Source: Monoplex corrugatus (lineage: Eukaryota > Mollusca > Gastropoda > Littorinimorpha > Ranellidae). Taken from it: a DNA stretch of 64,000 bases. The notes beneath the pieces were generated by a model that saw only the letters and a list, made by a program, of their open reading frames with translations, ran no database searches and had not been told where the DNA came from. Position numbers and translations under genes: made by a program. Below, piece after piece: positions 10,201 through 21,545 of this stretch (the stretch's first letter is position 1; each line of letters begins with the position of its first letter). The DNA is taken from assembly GCA_030674185.1 (NCBI GenBank), contig CM060312.1, forward strand, positions 55,195,405-55,259,404, given 5' to 3'.

Positions 10201-11500
10201 GTTGACCTCTTTCCTTGACTTTACCACACACAGATTCAAAAAATTCTCATGCTTATAACTGATGATCAGTCATGTACAATGCTGAGATTTCTATTCAAAA
10301 TCGCCATAGCCCTTCTGTAGTGATTTATACAGTAACAGTAAATAAGGTCTTTAAACGAGACATATTACAATCCTGAGATTTTTATTCAAAATCGCCATAA
10401 CCTCCACAAATAGTCATTCAAGCTTAAAACTTACAACAGAAAGACTCCAAATAATACTCATGAAAACCAAATCGTAATAAATAAGAGAATGAACCCATTC
10501 CTGTATCATTTGAAGAACTTTACAAAAACTACACCACGCTTTTGAAAATCCCTATAAATTAAACATTAGACAGACCCCGACAACTCTACAGTAGTTTGAT
10601 TCCACCATCTCCCAAATCCTGACTTATGGTCTGGTGTCTGTCTTTTGGTGGAGACGGGAAACTGAATCCTTTCAAACTTTAAAAACTTTATTAGTCAAAG
10701 CATACATTTAGTGCATGTAAAAGGAATACACGGCAACAAAGATTTGTCCATAGCAAAATTCCATACAAAATCCACTCGGTAAACAAAATTACATGCTTGG
10801 TAGGAAAAAAAAGGTGGTGTTGTATTATGGCCATGCTGTTTTTTCAAGACGCAAAGTATAATATATTTCGAAGCACTGATATATATCACTCAAACAAACC
10901 AAATTGTAGGCCTACACTTTGATTCCAAATCAACAATTCAAAGAAGATAACACTTTATATACTGCATTATCAGTGGCCTAAATAAGTGAAACAATAAATA
11001 AATAAATAAATGAAAGTAATTAACAGCTTAAATAATGTACTTTCAGTTTATGTAAATAAGCCTATATGTTTATCTTTTACTGTTTGAATTAAGAGTTGAA
11101 TAAAAAAAAATCGTGTTCTTGTAAACCAAATGGAAATCTTTTGCATAAACATTGTAAGGCTATTGTCTTTTTCAGTGATGCAAATTACATAATTATTCTA
11201 AAAAAATTAAAACGTTTGTCACATATCTACCACGAGTATGCCCAAGCTTTTCGCCGATATGTTGGACAGCCCTTTTCAAGGAAAAGGACATTTGCATTTT
11301 TCAGAGACAGCGCCTACCGGTAACCAATTTTGTCATTACTGTTTTCAAACAATGAAATTTGTCGTCACGCACCTTTTCTACATCACCATGCTTTAAAAAG
11401 AATTCTGACGTCGTGTGGGGTGGTTTTTCTTTGTTTCACCACGAGGTCTCTTTTTTGTTGTTGTTTTGTTTTTTGTTTTTACTTTTATTTTGTGCATCTT
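10201..11500. other. AT-rich non-coding DNA
   Basis: No gene recognised. Two near-repeats of ATTTCTATTCAAAATCGCCA at about 10287 and 10377 suggest a local duplication. A minus-strand AATAAA lies near 10690, but no coding exon can be tied to it. The region ends at the tail of the LINE relic. Confidence 0.55.
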
Positions 11501-11503
11501 TCT

Positions 11504-13456
11504 ATCATCATCATCATCATCGTTCGTTCTTTAATTTAACGTCTTTTCACTATAAGTGATATTAGACGGGGGTGGGGAGGAGGGGGGAATAAAAAATGAA
11601 TGAACAAAATAAAATGTAGAACGACAGTTGGACGGGTTGGATTGGGGCAGAGGGAAGATAGAGGAAAAAGACATTAGTAGGTGGGAGAACAAAAAATGGA
11701 ACGAGAACTGAACACTAACAATTAACTTCAACAATGTGAAGGGAAATTGTAACATTAAAACACAAACCGAATAAAGTTAAAGTAATGCATTAACAGGACT
11801 GTGAACTAATGATTCTGAAATTTTAACTAACAAAGATTGATCTGATGTAATTTTTTGAAAATGATTTTCAGAATACTTTTCTTGAGTAAACATTTTCGGT
11901 AAAAAAGAACGAAGCATTTTGCAGTAGAATAAACAGTGAAACAGTGTGAACTGTTCGCCGCAAATACACTTGACATTTTTACAATATTTTGTTTTCAATG
12001 CGTTTAGCTGAATACGAAAACGAACAGCAACAATTGATCTCAAATGATACAATGAAGAATATTGCAATTTTTTACATACATTTTGAACGGAAAAGTTTTA
12101 TCATTTGTTGTGACACAAACTGTTCATTTGAATGTTCATGAAATCGAGTCCATGAGGCTGATTCGATCAAGTTGTAAGCTTCCTTTACGGAAGTATGAAC
12201 ATGTAATTCTATACATTATCAGAATTCTGGGCGCCTTGCCTAGCTGCTCTGTCAACTACTTCGTAGCCGTGAAGACCAACGTGAGAAGGCACCCAGCACA
12301 AACTGATATCTGTACCTTTGCCCTTAAACGATGTACAAGATGATTTGCCTCAGTAATTAAATCAGGTCTTGTGTTGGCATCAAAAGACTGTAAGGCGTAT
12401 AATACAGATTTTGAGTCAACAAAGAGAACTACTTTGAAAGACACGTGTTTAAGATTTAATAGATAATGCAATGCTTGATTAATAGCGACTAATTCCGATG
12501 TAAAGATAGATATGTTTCCCCAACGAAAAATGACTTTTTTATTTTAAATTTTGGAACATAAAATGCTGCTCCAGCACATTTATTTTCTAAGACTGATCCA
12601 TCGGTAAAAATATGAAGGTGGGTACGTATTTTTCATCTACGTGTTCTCTTGCTGTGGATATCAAAATGTTGACGTTTTCAGATTTCTTAGCGTCTGTATA
12701 ATCAATATCAAAAGAGGCGTTTTGCATTTCCCATGTAGGGATAGGCGTTGTTGATGGTGTCTTAGCTATTTCATCCATATTTATGTTAGACTGTTTGACC
12801 AAGTCAGATATGTAAGTTGCAACAGTCATTTGTGATGAAATGTTTTTTGCTCGCTTTGGAAAGTCAACATCAGACCTGATGTTGATTTCCTTACTCACAA
12901 AATTGTCCGTTTTGTGTAGTTCTAACTGTAAATTTCGCTGTCGCTAGCTCACGATAGTTGTTCAGAGACAGAATTCCAGCAACTTTGTACGTTTCCAGAT
13001 TAGAGGCATGAGTAGGGACACCTAGAGCAATTTTAATACTTTTGCAGTCTAAGCTTTGTATCTTATTTAATAAATATTTTGGTGCACTGAAGAACACTTC
13101 TTGCGCATAGGATAATTCAGATCGTACAAGTGCTGTTGATAGATGAATTAGTATGTTCGTATCCATTCCCCAAGGTAATCGGCTTATTATCTTTAGAAAA
13201 TTTAGGGCTTTTCTTGCTTTTGTTGAAATATAATCAAAATGGATATTCCAGTTTAATTTCGATGTCATAAAGACTCCTAGAAATTTTACAACCTGTTTGT
13301 AATGTAAAACTTCACCAAGCAATCTGAAAGTAGGCAAGTTACTTAAAGTACCACCAGGATTAAATAGCATCATGTTAGTTTTTTCCGCTGACAACGACAG
13401 ACCATTTTCTAACATATAGTTTCCAAGATTATCAAGATCGATTGATACAACTTCCT
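11504..13456 (-). mobile_element. I/Nimb-like LINE relic, 5'-truncated
   Basis: A minus-strand non-LTR element fragment. In its own direction it has the last part of the RT (from SIDLDNLGNYMLENGLSLS), an RNase H domain, a Cys/His knuckle, a pyrimidine-rich 3' UTR, the 3'-end motif CCGTCTAATATCACTTATAG and a (GAT)n tail at 11504-11522. An RNase H domain after the RT points to the I superclade; Nimb is my best guess. The catalytic YADD part is missing. The same 3'-end motif recurs at 43273-43325, so the family has another copy in the window. Confidence 0.8.
11777..13415 (-). pseudogene. RT C-terminus + RNase H + zinc knuckle, frameshifted
   Basis: Three minus-strand segments make up the remains. 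12891-13415: RT thumb region, with ENGLSLSAEKT and VVKFLGV. 12587-12898: linker. Around 12600 the frame shifts into IFTDGSVLENKCAG, which carries the first RNase H aspartate. 12256-12471 holds FVDSKSVLYALQS; another shift near 12310 leads to CWVPSHVGLHGYEVVDRAA, the last RNase H block. 11777-12067 holds a C-terminal C-x-C...H...C cluster (KCICGEQFTLFHCLFYC). At least two frameshifts and several stops mean it cannot give one protein. Confidence 0.82.
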
Positions 13457-13610
13457 AATGTAATTCTGTGCTCTCTGTGGAGTTGTCTTTTTAAAAGTTT
13501 TTGGTTTTCTCGTTTACATTGCTAACGCCCGTATGCCCCTTCCCCCTCCGCGCATACACACACACAACACACACACGTGACACAACACACACAACACAAC
13601 ACAACACACA

Positions 13611-13641
<31 letters not shown>

Positions 13642-13800
13642 TATGACACAACGCACACAAGCCCGTGAAGACGCATGTTACACTGACAGTGACACACTTT
13701 CGTTGTCCGACTTTCAGACATGATACGAAAATAGACTAACCTTGCTGAATCCAAAACAGCAGCCAAATTTCGTCCCACTGGGAACCACGAACTCTTCCCA
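13457..13800. repeat. Compound CA microsatellite and flanks
   Basis: 13552-13640 is a CA/ACAAC compound run. The flanks are unremarkable. A splice-donor-like AAG/GTTAGT lies on the minus strand near 13742, unsupported by anything else. Confidence 0.85.
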
Positions 13801-13801
13801 A

Positions 13802-14047
13802 TTAGTCTGCTGGAGTCATTTCATGGCGGAACCTCATCTGGGTAATGATCATGATGGCCGCAACGCGACGTGCTGCAATCTTAGTATCTAGGGTCATTTG
13901 GGGTCCTCGCTTTCCGCCGTCCGATGCTCCCGAACCAAGGAGAACCCCAAACACGGCAATCCAAGCACTTGCCACTGACAGGAACCAAACACAAGTACAG
14001 TTGAAGATAAACCACTTGGTTAAGCACACATCCTTTAACTTGAGCAC
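13802..14047 (-). CDS. Unrecognised ORF with one hydrophobic segment
   Basis: 81 codons on the minus strand. After a short start (MLKLKDVCLTKW) comes a hydrophobic stretch, FIFNCTCVWFLSVASAWIAV and on to FGVLLG, long enough for one transmembrane helix, then a Gly-rich turn and a basic tail ending EMTPAD. It may be an exon of a membrane protein or chance. I do not recognise a family. A frame of 102 codons overlaps it on the plus strand. A G-run (14077-14092) lies just upstream. Confidence 0.2.
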   Translation of the reverse strand: MLKLKDVCLTKWFIFNCTCVWFLSVASAWIAVFGVLLGSGASDGGKRGPQMTLDTKIAARRVAAIMIITQMRFRHEMTPAD

Positions 14048-14439
14048 AGTAAACCTACTAGTCCTCTACCTCAAATTGGGGGGGGGGGGGGGCTTAGAGG
14101 TAACAGCAAATAAATCAAAACACAAGCGAGTAATCACGCGCACAACCACGTGAAAAGCAAGGAACACGTGAAAAACGTTAACATGTTAAAAGTACACACT
14201 GCCAAATACAAGAAAACGTGAAAAACGTGGCCGAGAAAAAAAAAGCCAGATGGTGTAAAATGATTAGTCATTGTTTTTAACGAAATCAGTTTCATAATGA
14301 TCACCCGTATCATGTGTCTCTCTCTGTGTCTGTGTGTCTGTCTCTCTGTGTCTGTGCGTCTGTCTGTCTTTCAACGGCAGATATTGTTTTATGTGTACCG
14401 TACAATGTCTCTGCCAAAGATCAAGATTATCAGATTACA

Positions 14440-14629
14440 AACATATTAAAAAAATTAAGTTTGAAGTTTTAGCAGCTCAGAAGACAATGCAGATTCTGCA
14501 CTTCTCAAAATCACTGTGACTTTGAAGAAACACGAGAAACATCCAGATGAGATCAAACCTGACATCAAGCAAGGCAACAGTAGACTATCATAAAAATGAA
14601 AACAAAATGGGATTTTTTTTCAGACGTTC

Positions 14630-14662
<33 letters not shown>

Positions 14663-15120
14663 CGCTAACACGCCTGCTCCAAAAGTGCTGATTGCAGACA
14701 CTTTCTTGATGTATGTGACCTTGACCTAGGCGTCATAACTTTCGAACTTATTGTATGTATTCCCAAATCCTCAACAGAACATTGTACCTTCTCCTCCCTA
14801 TCTCTTGGAATCAGCCTCAGTGGGATGCTACAATATTTTAAGGCTTCGTTTTAGAAAAATTCTTATCGCTAACCCTCATGTACTCTGAGAGTGGTAGGAC
14901 TTTTAAATTCTACAGAACAGAATGAATCCTCAAGGGTCTACGCCTTTGACCAAAATTCAGTAAAAATCCATCCTGAAACAGCTGAGAAAATCTTGGTAAC
15001 ACATTTTGTCACTGACACAGACAGGCACACTTTCCCACCTCCCTCTCCAGCCATATGAAATAATCTTCCTGTTTTTGTACTTTGTACAGGAGAGTAAAAA
15101 AAAAAAAAAAAAAAAAAAAG
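14440..15120 (+). mobile_element. Dispersed repeat (family D), copy 1
   Basis: Shares blocks in the same order with 25815-26200: a segment ending ACTATCATAAAAATGAAAAC, an AAAGTGCTGATTGCAGACAC block, GTGACCTTGACCTAGG, a CAGACAGGCACAC block, AGCCATATGAAATAATCTTC and a terminal poly-A. Two A-runs interrupt it (14628-14661 and 15096-15119). No coding frame. It is probably a SINE-like or non-autonomous element; the class is not established. Confidence 0.55.
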
Positions 15121-15344
15121 AAAAACAGAGAAAAATTGAAATAAAATTCACGCACAAAGAAAGAACAGATTTTATAACAGTATGAGTGGGTTATTCAGAT
15201 CGACACGAGGGAGGCTGAAATCCCCGAAAGCTCGTATGTCTGCTCTGCCTTGTTGAATCTGTTATTGTCTTTGCAAACATTCTCCAGTTGTTTATAAGAT
15301 AGATCTTTTCCCATCAATCTCATATCACACGGCCATGCTAGACG
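15121..15344. other. Short non-coding gap
   Basis: No feature recognised. Confidence 0.5.
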
Positions 15345-15600
15345 TTGCTCTCTCTTTCTCTCTCTCTGTCTCTCTCTCTTCTGTCTCTGTCTCTCTGTCT
15401 TCTTCTGTCTCTCTCTCTCTCTGTCTCTGTCTCTCTGTCTCTCTCTCTGTCTCTCTGTCTCTCTCTGTCTCTCTCTCTGTCTCTCTTCTGTCTTCTGTCT
15501 CTTCTCTTCTCTCTGTCTGTCTCTCTCTCTCTCCTCTCTCTCTCTCTTCCTCTCTCTTCTCTCTTCTTCTTTTTCTTCTTCTTCTTCTTCTTATTTCTTT
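15345..15600. repeat. Polypyrimidine microsatellite (CT/TCTG/CTT)
   Basis: A 255-bp almost pure pyrimidine strand of CT, TCTG and CTT repeats. Its opposite strand gives Arg/Glu-rich false open frames. Confidence 0.97.
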
Positions 15601-16049
15601 TTCAAACCACATAAAATATTTATAGACGTGTCGCTTCGGCCGTTTTCTTTACTCTCCGTCGTTTCCGGAGATCGTTTATAAGAAGCCAACCAATCGACTT
15701 CAATCATTTATGTAGTTCCTTCTTTTTCTTCTGCGTTCTCAGGTTGAAACTTCCACGAATAATCGCACACTTTGTACCAGTGCCTTTTACATGTATGGCC
15801 GGTTCCCTCACCCCACCCCCCTCCCAAGTTTATAGGTCGTATTTCATATTCCATACTGGGATTTGCATCGGGGTCTTTTGATGTTTTCATACGCTGTGAC
15901 AATGACAAATGTAAATACAATGACAGTAATATTTTATTTTCCAGCAGTAAAGATTGTTATCTAAACGCCATTTTCTCAAGCACTAACATGGTAACAGAAT
16001 TTTTAACGCGCGTATTTGATGTTCCGTGTACTTGAACACTCGAAAGGCC
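15601..16049. other. Non-coding, no recognised feature
   Basis: Single-copy-looking DNA with overlapping short open frames on both strands (15708-16035). No domain or splice context supports a gene. Confidence 0.5.
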
Positions 16050-16195
16050 GTGGTTCAGGCACTGGCTGGTCTGCAGATATATGGACATGGAAGATCAGAA
16101 AAGAAACATCCATCCATTACCCTCTAGACAGGGTTGAACTCAGACCGTGCAATTGAAAATCCGACTACATGACCATTTAGGCAATTGCACCCGTC
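16050..16195 (-). repeat. tRNA-derived SINE fragment, minus
   Basis: Degenerate form of a SINE seen also at 58395-58585. It carries GTTCAGGCACTGGCTGGTCTG and GGACATGGAAGATCAGAAAAG, then a weak reversed B box (TTGAACTCAGACC) and CAATTGAAAATCCGACTAC. The reversed tRNA-like head is eroded. Confidence 0.55.
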
Positions 16196-16285
16196 TTGTG
16201 TGGTTGAATGGCAGAACGGAGCCATAAAATACCGTTTAACGATCCCACGTCGTTTTCTGTTTATAAGATCAGAAGTCACATAACG

Positions 16286-16376
16286 ACAGGCGCAATAGTC
16301 AAGTGGGTAAGACGCTGACTGCCTATAGAAAGGTCTGGGTTCTGTCCTTCCTTGGTACCTCCTGTATGGTGGGTTT
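16286..16376 (+). repeat. tRNA-derived SINE head, plus
   Basis: Begins GGCGCAATAGTCAAGTGGGT, a good Pol III A-box setting, and has GGTCTGGGTTCTGTCC near the B-box position. It ends TGGTGGGTTTA. Its orientation is opposite to the SINE piece 90 bp upstream. The 30-bp array starts directly after it. Confidence 0.6.
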
Positions 16377-17735
16377 ATGGTGAAGACGTTATAATGACTG
16401 TGGTAAAGGTTGAAGATGTTATGATGTCTATGGTAAAGGGTGAAGATGTTATATGTCTATGGTAAAGGTTGAAGACGTTATAATGTCTTTGGTAAAGGTT
16501 AAGATGTTATAATGTCTCTGGAAGGATGAAGATGTTATATGTCTTTGGTAAAGGTTTGAAGATGTTATAATGTCTTTGGTAAGGTTAAAGATGTTATAAT
16601 GTCTTTGGTAAAGGTGAAATGTTATATAATGTCTTTGGTAAAGGTTAAAGATGTTATAATGTCTTTGGTAAGGGTTAAAGATGTTATAATGTCTTTGGTA
16701 AAGGATGAACATGTTATATAATGTCTTTGGTAAAGGTTAAAGATGTTATAATGTCTTGGTAAAGGTTGAAATGTTATATAATGTCTTTGGTAAAGGATGA
16801 ACATGTTATATAATGTCTTTGGTAAAGGTTAAAGATGTTATAATGTCTTTGGTAAAGGATGAAATGTTATAAATGTCTTTGGTAAAGGTTGAAGATGTTA
16901 TAATGTCTTGGTAAAGGATGAACATGTTATAATGTCTTGGTAAAGGTTAAAGATGTTATATGTCTTTGGTAAAGGATTGAACATGTTATATAATGTCTTT
17001 GGTAAAGGTTAAGATGTTATAATGTCTTTGGTAAAGGATGAACATGTTTATAATGTCTTTGGTAAAGGTTAAGATGTTATAATGTCTTGGTAAAGGATGA
17101 AGATGTTATATAATGTCTTTGGTAAAGGTTGAAGATGTTATAATGTCTCTGGTAAAGGATGAAGATGTTATAATGTCTTTGGTAAAGGTTAAGATGTTAT
17201 ATATGTCTCTGGTAAAGGATGAACATGTTATATAATGTCTCTGGCAAAGGATGAAGATGTTATATAATGTCTCTGGTAAAGGATGAAGATGTTATATAAT
17301 TCTTGGTAAAGGATGAAGATGTTATTATAATGTCTCTGGTAAAGGATGAAGATGTTATATAATGTCTCTGGTAAAGGGTGAAGATGTTATATAATGTCTC
17401 TGGTAAAGGGTAAAGATGTTATATAATGTCTCTGGTAAAGGTGAAGATGTTATATAATGTCTCTGGTAAAGGATGAAGATGCTATAATGTCTCGGTAAAG
17501 GATGAAGATGTTATATAATGTCTTTGGTAAAGGGTGAAGATGTTATATAATGTCTTGGTAAAGGGTGAAGATGTTATATAATGTCTTTGGTAAAGGGTGA
17601 AGATGTTATAATGTCTCTGGTAAAGGGTGAAGATGTTATATAATGTCTTTGGAAAGGGTGAAGATGTTATATAATGTCTTTGGTAAAGGGTGAAGATGTT
17701 ATAATAATGTCTCTGGTAAAGGGTGAAGATGTTGA
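16376..17735. repeat. 30-bp minisatellite (~44 copies)
   Basis: Unit: GTCTTTGGTAAAGGTTGAAG plus ATGTTATAAT. Copies vary by TA insertion (TTATAATG or TTATATAATG), by TTTGG or CTCTGG, and by GGTTAAAG, GGATGAAC or GGGTGAAG. The ACAT variant lies mainly in the left and middle; GGGTGAAGATG dominates the right end. Small length differences are frequent, so some may be sequencing errors. Confidence 0.96.
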
Positions 17736-18709
17736 TATGGCGGCCGAGTCATTCATATCGGCATGGGTCACGTGACCACACCAGCGGTCTATTTTAATAA
17801 CTTCTTTGGTAAAGGGTGAAGATGTTTCGGATCTCTCGGGTCAAAATGTGAGATCTGTTTATGCCTAAACCCCTTTCATGTGTATATATACACAACATAT
17901 CAAATACGCACGTTGAAGATCCTACAAGTCATCCGAGTGTCTGGTAGCTTATGGAAACATGAAAGCCAGAATACGGACGCCATTCGAAGACGGAGTATGC
18001 AGACTGTGCAGCAAGAAACTGCCTGCGCGGTTTGGGCAAAACAGCCTGCACACTCACATCCGACAAAAAAGTCTGAATACTTAGAAAAAGTCAAAGAAAG
18101 GAAACGATTTATGTATTTTGTGTTCGCAGTCATGAATACATAAACGAATAAATGAAGAAATAGATGAATAAGCAAATAAATGAATTGATGCAAACACGAA
18201 TGAGTAGGCATTTATCATGTCAACTTTCGGAATGTTATGTCAAATAAAAGCTCTGATCGTCGGCCGTACCATAGAAATAGTAACTTATTCTCGACGCACA
18301 GACTCTCCGTCTGTCTGCGTCGCACAGACTACTAGACCAAGGCGCTAGATATGGAGATAATGCTACACACTTTTTTGTGAATGTGAGACTAATGTTTCGC
18401 AAGTTTGATCATTTCATCAAGCATCGATCAAGACAAGCCATGATCCCCAGCGAAACTGCACAGTTACCAGTCTCATTGTTGATTTCTTTGACCGTGAATA
18501 TGCTCATAAATGTAGAACCTTTGTGTCTAGTGCTGGAGACATTTGGCAACACATGAGGCAGGTGCCAGGAAGAGGAGCAGATGTGGCGTACGCGAAAACG
18601 GTCCAGTATGGCCTGATAGTGGCTTTCCCTTTCACTGTGAGAATTTTATGGCCACGTTTTATTACTTCCCTGCAGGCTGGGGTTTTCTCTATGATGGTAA
18701 TCATATGAA
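17736..18709. other. Mostly non-coding; contains one small zinc-finger-like ORF
   Basis: One isolated repeat unit (TTCTTTGGTAAAGGGTGAAG, 17802-17821) follows a 60-bp non-repeat stretch. A small hairpin (CGACGCACAGAC with GTCTGTCTGCGTCG) lies at about 18293-18323. Apart from 17959-18084 no ORF is convincing. Confidence 0.5.
17959..18084 (+). CDS. Small ORF with zinc-finger-like motif
   Basis: A 41-codon frame starting MKARIRTPFEDG and continuing CRLCSKKLPARFGQNSLHTH, then IRQKSLNT and a stop. The C-x2-C, the spacing and the SLHTHIRQK segment resemble the first half of a BED/C2H2 finger as in hAT-transposase-related proteins; the last ligand is not visible. GTGTCTGGTAG just upstream could be a splice acceptor. 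It is too short to stand alone, so it would be a terminal exon or a transposase relic. Confidence 0.3.
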   Translation: MKARIRTPFEDGVCRLCSKKLPARFGQNSLHTHIRQKSLNT

Positions 18710-18966
18710 TCACACACACACACACATGTGCACACGCACTCAAATATACACATACGCACGCACATGCACAAATACACGCATGCAGGTCGTTTAACGACTG
18801 TAAAAGGACGTTAATTTAAAAGACACGCACACACATCCGTGCGCATGTTCGTTCAAAATAACGACAGTAAAAAGACAGTGATTTAAAAGACAGACGCGTG
18901 CGTATGCGCGCACGCGCGCACACACACATACACACACACAAACACACACACACACACAAACCACGG

Positions 18967-19026
<60 letters not shown>
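18710..19026. repeat. CA-rich microsatellite cluster
   Basis: Two CA-rich blocks (18710-18785 and 18897-19026) separated by two similar non-CA pieces: GACTGTAAAAGGACGTTAAT and GACAGTAAAAAGACAGTGAT. The second block ends in about 28 uninterrupted CA units. Confidence 0.95.
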
Positions 19027-19027
<1 letters not shown>

Positions 19028-19950
19028 GGGCTACATACACACAGACTTCTACGAAGAAAACGAGTGAGAAACAAAATTAGTAATGCAGTGATATACGAGT
19101 AACGCCAAAGGGCCACATAAAGTAGTGTGAGCACATGATAAATAATCTGATTTTACAAAAGCAACAACTTTATTGTTTATCTAAAAATACCATATGGTCT
19201 TTGACCATCCTTGATTTTTCCAGTGAAGTAAATGTGCAGCCTTTACCTACTTCTCGAGCTAGATTTTTGCCAGCAAATCGGGTCTACTCGGGGTAGCAAT
19301 GTCAATCTTACTCGCGATCCAACTTCGTGGCGTTCAAAACTGTGCGCCGTTCAGATTCATACATGTGATTCATGGTTGTCGAAGGTCTCTTATCTTTGTC
19401 CAGTAGGGTTTAGACATTCGATGCATCAAAGGTTAAATTAGTTTCCTTTCTTTTCTAGTTTTCACATTTTCGGTTGCAGATTGAATTACTAGGCAGACGC
19501 GGTAATCAACCAGGTAAATATGAGACAGGGTTTCTTTTAATTCTCCATGCCTCCCCTCCCCCACCACCACCACCACTTGGCTGAGAGCAATGCTGTTCCT
19601 GGAAATAGCTGCCCTGTCGCTGTGAAAGGATGCCAGCACAGCCTTACCTCAGGTCTGCGATGGACGACCATTAATTTAATTCCCACATTCGCCTACGTGC
19701 AGAGTCCTTGCAAGACATGTTTCCAGCTGCATCTTCTGCTTGTCGTGGGTTTTAAAATTGAAGTTGCCCATCATTTGGACGGACTGCCCAGACAGAGCTG
19801 ACGAGCTTGATCTACTCGGGTTTGATCTTAATCCTTTGTGTGGGTATAGTGTAAACTTCGTAGCACCTGTCTCTTTTCCAAGTACTCTCGAAAATAAATG
19901 AATAAACAAATACATAAGTGTAATCACAAATAAAAAAGTAAAAGAAAGAT
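19027..19950. other. Non-coding, no recognised gene
   Basis: Single-copy-looking. A 69-codon plus-strand frame at 19232-19441 and 84 codons at 19547-19801 lack recognisable motifs and splice borders. A (CCA)n patch lies at 19560-19576. Confidence 0.5.
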
Positions 19951-20042
19951 ATAAATAATGATGATGATGATGATGATGATAACAATAATAATACCAATAA
20001 CAACAACAACAACAATAATGATAATGATAGTAATAATAATGG
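19951..20042. repeat. (GAT)n/(AAC)n trinucleotide run
   Basis: Mixed GAT, AAT and AAC repeats. Confidence 0.95.
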
Positions 20043-20254
20043 TCTATCCGAACCAACGATGTACATATTAATCGCAAATACTTTCGTAGTGTCTTCGTTC
20101 ACTGATAAGAAGTCTGATAAACCACGTTTAAACGGACAAGGATAACTTCAAAAATACTTTTGCGGTGTCAAGTCTGCTCTGATAGCATTTAACACTGGAC
20201 ACGACAGTACGAATAAACTTCGTCTTCCTACACTTCTCGACACAGCAGGCTCAA

Positions 20255-20676
20255 TGTATCAATGCATTCGCGCACATAATAGAAGAATACGTCCAAGGCG
20301 TCCACTGCTTTGTCCAATTTATCTCCAAGGGGTTTAAAATAGCAAATCTAAATACAAAGGACATTAAAACATACATTAAACGCTGACCTAAATTCCCAAA
20401 ATTGCTTCCGCACATCACATTTCTTTAGAATCAAAAAATGCATTTAATACTTTTACCCAACTATCACTCCAAGAGAAAGTAAGTCTTTACAAAATGTACA
20501 TACAGCTGAATGGACTGGCAAGGCAGAAAATGATAGGAAGAAATGACAAAGGGGCAAGGCAGAAACAAAGAGAGCGACAGAAAACAGGCAATTTCTAGAT
20601 GAGAATTTCCAGAAGACGGGGGGTACTATTATACTAAAAGAGCCCCCGGATCCCCAAGAGGAATCATTGTTAAAAA
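20255..20676 (-). mobile_element. Family E retroelement, copy 2 (diverged)
   Basis: Matches 8944-9510 in order: CATTCGCGCACATAAT, ACATTAAAACATACATTAAA, CAAGAGAAAGTAAGTC, GCTGAATGGACTGGCAAGGC, AGACAAAGAGAGCGACAG-like and GAGAATTTCCAGAAG blocks. The 3' end and tail seen in copy 1 are missing on the left. More diverged than copies 1 and 3. No target duplication seen. Confidence 0.7.
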
Positions 20677-21315
20677 GAACAAATAAAACAAACTGATGGT
20701 AATAGCAAATCATTTTTGTCATCAACCTGTAGATACCGTAACAATAATTGTAACAAATTCGTCTATATTTTACATGAACACAAAGGACAATAAACAGCAG
20801 CAACGGGGAAAACAGTATGATACATGAGCATGCACGAATTAGCCGCTGGTAGATTGAGAGGAGAAGTTACGATATGAAAGCAACGCTATTATTTGATAAA
20901 ATAACCAAATGTACAAAAGAGAAGGAATATAAAGATTCTGTATCAGTTCTGTGTATTTTGTATTAATTTTATTTTATTTTATTTTTTTTCGTAATGTGTT
21001 TGTCGTTTAGATGTACATTTCCCCCCCAAAAGATGATTAAATCAATGAAATCAATTAAATCAATGCATTCTCGAAAGAAAAAGGCAGAAATTGATTCCAT
21101 CGATATATTTTTTAATGATAACAAACAAATTTATGCTCATTGTCTTAAGAACAAAATGCTCAGGAGGGAGGGGGGTAGGGAAAGAGAGACACGGAAGAAG
21201 AGAGTGCAAGGGAAGTAACCACGTTAATTTTCATAAGACTGAACGAACATGTTAGCTCCCTTTACAGTAAAGCTCCCCCTTGCAATCCTATAATGAAGGC
21301 TTCACGCGCTCATGC
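20677..21315. other. Non-coding, AT-rich
   Basis: No gene recognised. A 74-codon frame at 20994-21218 is lysine/arginine-rich and low complexity. Confidence 0.5.
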
Positions 21316-21422
21316 ATCTACGCGCGCACGCACGCGTGCATGAACACACACACATACACACACGCACGCGCGCACACACACTCGCACACGCGCACACACA
21401 CACACACGCACACGCACACACA

Positions 21423-21456
<34 letters not shown>

Positions 21457-21545
21457 TACACACACACATACACACACACACAATCTCTGTCTCTGTCACT
21501 CTCTGTCTCTCTCTGTCCTGTCTGTCTGTCTGTCTGTCTGTCTGT
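21316..21545. repeat. CA/CG then TCTG microsatellite
   Basis: A CA run with CG and CATA interruptions (21316-21482) passes into TCTG repeats (21484-21545). Confidence 0.95.

Noticed and set aside
13845..14153. 102-codon plus-strand frame
   Set aside because: It overlaps the more protein-like minus-strand frame and ends in Gly codons from a G-run.
15325..15612. Arg/Glu-rich 95-codon minus-strand frame
   Set aside because: Antisense of a polypyrimidine microsatellite.
16376..17735. CRISPR-like array (30-bp repeats)
   Set aside because: Units are contiguous with no unique spacers, and the setting is eukaryotic.
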